The translations under genes and the position numbers were made by a program. A stretch of 9,599 nt of DNA from Natronohydrobacter sp. (lineage in GTDB: Bacteria; Pseudomonadota; Alphaproteobacteria; Rhodobacterales; Rhodobacteraceae). The stretch's first letter is position 1. Each line of letters begins with the position of its first letter. Location of the stretch: positions 1-9,599 of the forward strand of contig SKGU01000270.1 of the NCBI GenBank assembly GCA_007117255.1. Reading direction: 5' to 3'. Under the pieces are notes generated by a model. That model was not told the origin of the DNA. It saw only the letters and a program-made list of their open reading frames with translations, and made no database searches. Below, piece by piece: positions 7,604 to 9,599 of the stretch.

Positions 7604-7620
7604 GACAACGCGGTAGAACA

Positions 7621-7935
7621 ATGGAAAAATACGCTTTCAAGATGCGCCTTCATCCGGGCGCGAAGGACGAATACAAGAGACGCCATGACGCGATCTGGCC
7701 AGAACTTGTCACGCTGCTGAAAGAGGCCGGGGTATCCGATTACTCGATCCATCTGGACGAGGAAACGCATATCCTCTTCGGCGTGTTGTGGCGGACAGAT
7801 GATCACAAGATGGATGATTTGCCGACCCATGCGATCATGCAGAAATGGTGGGCCCATATGGCCGATATCATGGAGACCCATGACGACAATGCGCCAGTCG
7901 CAACCCCCCTGACCCCTCTGTTCCATATGCCATGA
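7621..7935 (+). CDS. rhaU: L-rhamnose mutarotase, RhaU
   Basis: This small cytoplasmic enzyme interconverts the alpha and beta anomers of L-rhamnose, which speeds delivery of the form used by the isomerase. It has 104 residues, the same length as E. coli RhaM/YiiL. The active-site region reads DEYKRRHDAIWPEL with Y18 and H22 in the known catalytic positions, and W76-W77 (KWW) match the sugar-stacking tryptophan region. The start at 7621 reproduces the family N-terminus (MEKYAFKMRLHPG). An in-frame upstream codon at 7567 lies inside rhaQ and adds unrelated residues. No strong ribosome binding site precedes the ATG (only GGTAG-like bases), so translation may depend on ribosomes finishing rhaQ 17 bp upstream. 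The stop overlaps the rhaK start as ATGA. Confidence 0.94.
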   Translation: MEKYAFKMRLHPGAKDEYKRRHDAIWPELVTLLKEAGVSDYSIHLDEETHILFGVLWRTDDHKMDDLPTHAIMQKWWAHMADIMETHDDNAPVATPLTPLFHMP

Positions 7936-9314
7936 GTGACAAGCATATCGCGGTCATCGACATTGGAAAGACAAATGCCAAGCTGGCACTTGTGCGCCTG
8001 TCGGACCTGTCCGAAATCGCAGTGATGACCCGCCCGAACCGGGTTCTGCCCGGCCCGCCCTATCCGCATTTCGATGTAAGCGGCCACTGGGCTTTCCTGC
8101 TCGACGGTCTTGCGCATTTTCACGCCGAACATGGCATTTCGGCAATCACCGTGACGACCCATGGCGCTGCAGCTGCGTTACTGGCAGCAGACGGATCGCT
8201 TGCCGCGCCGATCCTCGATTACGAGCATGACGGCCCGGACGAATGTGCCGCCGCCTATGACGCGATCCGTCCCCCGTTTTCCGAAACCGGCTCACCGCGA
8301 TTGTCGATGGGTCTCAACCTTGGCGCGCAACTTCATTGGCAGTTCAAAACCGATCCGGCGCTTTGGGACAAGGTCCATCATATCGTGACCTATCCGCAGT
8401 TCTGGGCTTATCTGCTGACAGGTGTTCTTGCGACCGATGTGACCTCGCTCGGGTGTCATACAGATCTCTGGAAGCCAAATGAGGGGGCGTTTTCAAAGCT
8501 TACCGCGACGCTGGGCATAACTGAAAAGATCGCGCCGCCCCGCCAGCCCGCCGACATTCTCGGACCTGTTCTGCCCTCGGTTGCGCAGCATACGGGTCTG
8601 GCCCATGACACCCCGGTTCATTGCGGTATCCACGATTCAAACGCATCGCTGCTGCCGCACATAATGTCACGCAAGCCGCCGTTCAGCGTCGTTTCAACCG
8701 GAACCTGGGTGGTCGCAATGGCTGTCGGCGGCAAGCCAGTGACGCTCGATCCCGCGCGAGACACGCTGATCAATGTCAGCGCATATGGCGAAGCTGTGCC
8801 CTCGGCCCGCTTCATGGGAGGGCGGGAACACAACATTACTCTTGGTGGCGCATCTTTGGACGCAGATGATCAACAGATATTAGACGTGCTGACGAAAGGC
8901 TCGATGCTGCTGCCTGCCCTCGTCCCCGAAAGCGGACCATATGCCGGGATGAGGGCCCGATGGGTTGGAGAAGAGCCCGCGCCGGGTTCCGGCCAACGGA
9001 GTGCCGCAGTGGGGTTCTACCTCGCTCTGGTGACGGCACGCTGTCTGGAGTTAATCGGGCATGACGGCCCTGTTATTGTCGAAGGGCCTTTCGCCAGCAA
9101 CAAATCATTCTTGTGGATGCTCGGGGCGGCCTCGTCTTCGACAGTGATCCCGATGAGCAGTACAACCGGGACAAGCCAAGGCGCAGCGCTTCTTAGTGAG
9201 TGCAGTCGAACAGGTGCTGCAAAGGATGTCGTCTTTCCTGCCTGCGAAAAACAGATCGGCAGAATGCTTTCTGACTATGCCGAAATATGGAAGCACACCT
9301 TAAATTCTTCTTGA
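7932..9314 (+). CDS. rhaK: FGGY-family rhamnulokinase, RhaK
   Basis: This is a cytoplasmic sugar kinase of 460 residues expected to phosphorylate L-rhamnulose to rhamnulose-1-phosphate, the substrate of RhaD. The N-terminal phosphate-binding loop is VIDIGKTNAKLAL (8-20). The likely catalytic base is D235 in GIHDSNAS (232-239). The nucleotide-binding half starts with STGTWV (255-260) and ends with the EGPFASN (384-390) and TTGTSQGAAL (411-420) segments. In R. leguminosarum the equivalent RhaK is needed for transport through RhaSTPQ as well as for phosphorylation, so this protein may also affect import; that is transfer from the homologue. The ATG overlaps the rhaU TGA, indicating coupling. It is the last gene of the operon, and I see no intrinsic terminator right after it. 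Its 3' end may overlap a convergent small ORF by 40 bp. Confidence 0.93.
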   Translation: MSDKHIAVIDIGKTNAKLALVRLSDLSEIAVMTRPNRVLPGPPYPHFDVSGHWAFLLDGLAHFHAEHGISAITVTTHGAAAALLAADGSLAAPILDYEHDGPDECAAAYDAIRPPFSETGSPRLSMGLNLGAQLHWQFKTDPALWDKVHHIVTYPQFWAYLLTGVLATDVTSLGCHTDLWKPNEGAFSKLTATLGITEKIAPPRQPADILGPVLPSVAQHTGLAHDTPVHCGIHDSNASLLPHIMSRKPPFSVVSTGTWVVAMAVGGKPVTLDPARDTLINVSAYGEAVPSARFMGGREHNITLGGASLDADDQQILDVLTKGSMLLPALVPESGPYAGMRARWVGEEPAPGSGQRSAAVGFYLALVTARCLELIGHDGPVIVEGPFASNKSFLWMLGAASSSTVIPMSSTTGTSQGAALLSECSRTGAAKDVVFPACEKQIGRMLSDYAEIWKHTLNSS

Positions 9315-9454
9315 TCCGGCCCGGTTTCGAAACCCAGCTTCAACGCGATTTCGCTGACTGTCGCGCAGGGACCAAGTTTCGCATGATCGCGCCCAAGGGA
9401 CGCGATGAAATGGCTCGGCGCTTTCGCGATCATTGTCTGATGGGGATGGCTCAT
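9275..9454 (-). CDS. Small hypothetical ORF coupled to the hydrolase gene
   Basis: I do not recognise this 59-codon reading frame with confidence. It starts with an ATG whose A is shared with the TGA of the serine-hydrolase-like gene (ATGA junction), which suggests translational coupling. GC-rich third positions in most codons resemble real coding sequence. Residues 32-45 (TVSEIALKLGFETG) are faintly like the second recognition helix of AraC-type regulators, but the protein is far too short to be one. The last 40 bases run antisense to the rhaK 3' end, where the frame stops with TAG. It could be a small genuine protein, a remnant of a longer gene cut at the rhaK boundary, or a chance ORF. No transmembrane segment is visible. 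Confidence 0.35.
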   Translation of the reverse strand: MSHPHQTMIAKAPSHFIASLGRDHAKLGPCATVSEIALKLGFETGPDQEEFKVCFHISA

Positions 9455-9599
9455 CAGCGTCGCTCCGCCGCCACTGCACGCGCGATGGCGCGAAAGGCGG
9501 CGATGGTTTCGTGGTCGTTGTCGTCGAAATCCCGATCGGCGCTGGTTTTCACGATGACCACCTCGCGGGATGGATCGACATAGATGTACTGGCCCCAGA
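9454..9599 (-). CDS. C-terminal end of a serine hydrolase (class C beta-lactamase-like), partial
   Basis: The minus strand encodes 47 residues before a TGA at 9456-9454, and the gene continues beyond the right edge. It reads WGQYIYVDPSREVVIVKTSA followed by an acidic D-rich turn and a helix ending AIARAVAAERR. The WGQY-I-VDP-VVIVK-S pattern is typical of the last strand and C-terminal helix of serine beta-lactamase-like hydrolases (class C, 6-aminohexanoate-dimer hydrolase type). The catalytic SxxK and YxN motifs would lie off the window, so activity and substrate cannot be judged. It converges on the rhamnose operon and is probably unrelated to it. Confidence 0.7.
   Translation of the reverse strand, partial: WGQYIYVDPSREVVIVKTSADRDFDDNDHETIAAFRAIARAVAAERR

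Noticed and set aside
7207..7926. A 239-codon open frame on the minus strand
   Set aside because: It is opposite the rhaQ 3' part and rhaU, both firmly identified, and shows no domain.
9323..9334. GGTTTCGAAACC palindrome just after rhaK, considered as a terminator
   Set aside because: The stem would be only about four base pairs with no U-tract on either strand, so it does not support an intrinsic terminator.
9287..9583. A 98-codon open frame on the plus strand at the right edge
   Set aside because: It is antisense to the serine hydrolase C-terminus and overlaps the rhaK end; it has no recognisable features.
1..9599. Mobile elements, CRISPR arrays, tRNA genes or a novel defence or biosynthetic system
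   Set aside because: No transposase or integrase-like product, repeat-spacer pattern or tRNA-like cloverleaf was seen. Almost all the sequence is explained by a known rhamnose locus.

Overview
The window holds an L-rhamnose uptake and catabolism locus from a GC-rich bacterium. Gene content and order, together with the GC-rich third codon positions, point to an Alphaproteobacterium. The order regulator, binding protein, ATPase, permease, permease, mutarotase, kinase is the rhaRSTPQUK arrangement known from Rhizobium leguminosarum. A Rhodobacterales-type host is my guess from protein style and is not proven by the sequence.

Layout. Bases 1-1984 (minus strand) encode most of RhaD, a fusion of a class II rhamnulose-1-phosphate aldolase and a short-chain dehydrogenase; its C-terminus lies beyond the left edge. 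A 185-bp divergent control region (1985-2169) separates it from the plus-strand operon. That region contains a perfect tandem repeat of TTTTTGATTG, a palindrome around CTGCAATGCAG, and a TTGACA box facing rhaD. The operon runs rhaR (DeoR-family regulator), rhaS (periplasmic binding protein), rhaT (double ATPase), rhaP and rhaQ (permeases), rhaU (mutarotase) and rhaK (kinase), from 2170 to 9314. Gaps are short, and two junctions (rhaP/rhaQ and rhaU/rhaK) are ATGA overlaps. The longest internal gap, rhaS to rhaT, carries a perfect 10-bp GC-rich hairpin. To the right, a convergent minus-strand gene enters from the edge. Its 47 visible residues look like the C-terminus of a class C beta-lactamase-type serine hydrolase. 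A small ATGA-coupled ORF of 59 codons may follow it and overlaps the 3' end of rhaK.

How it works together. RhaS captures L-rhamnose in the periplasm and RhaTPQ imports it. RhaU interconverts the anomers. An isomerase (RhaI, not in the window) would make rhamnulose, RhaK phosphorylates it, and RhaD cleaves rhamnulose-1-phosphate to DHAP and L-lactaldehyde. The RhaD dehydrogenase half is expected to oxidise the lactaldehyde. RhaR probably represses both divergent units. I see no mobile element, CRISPR array, RNA gene or clearly undescribed system. The points worth a second look are regulatory details and the small ORF at the right edge.
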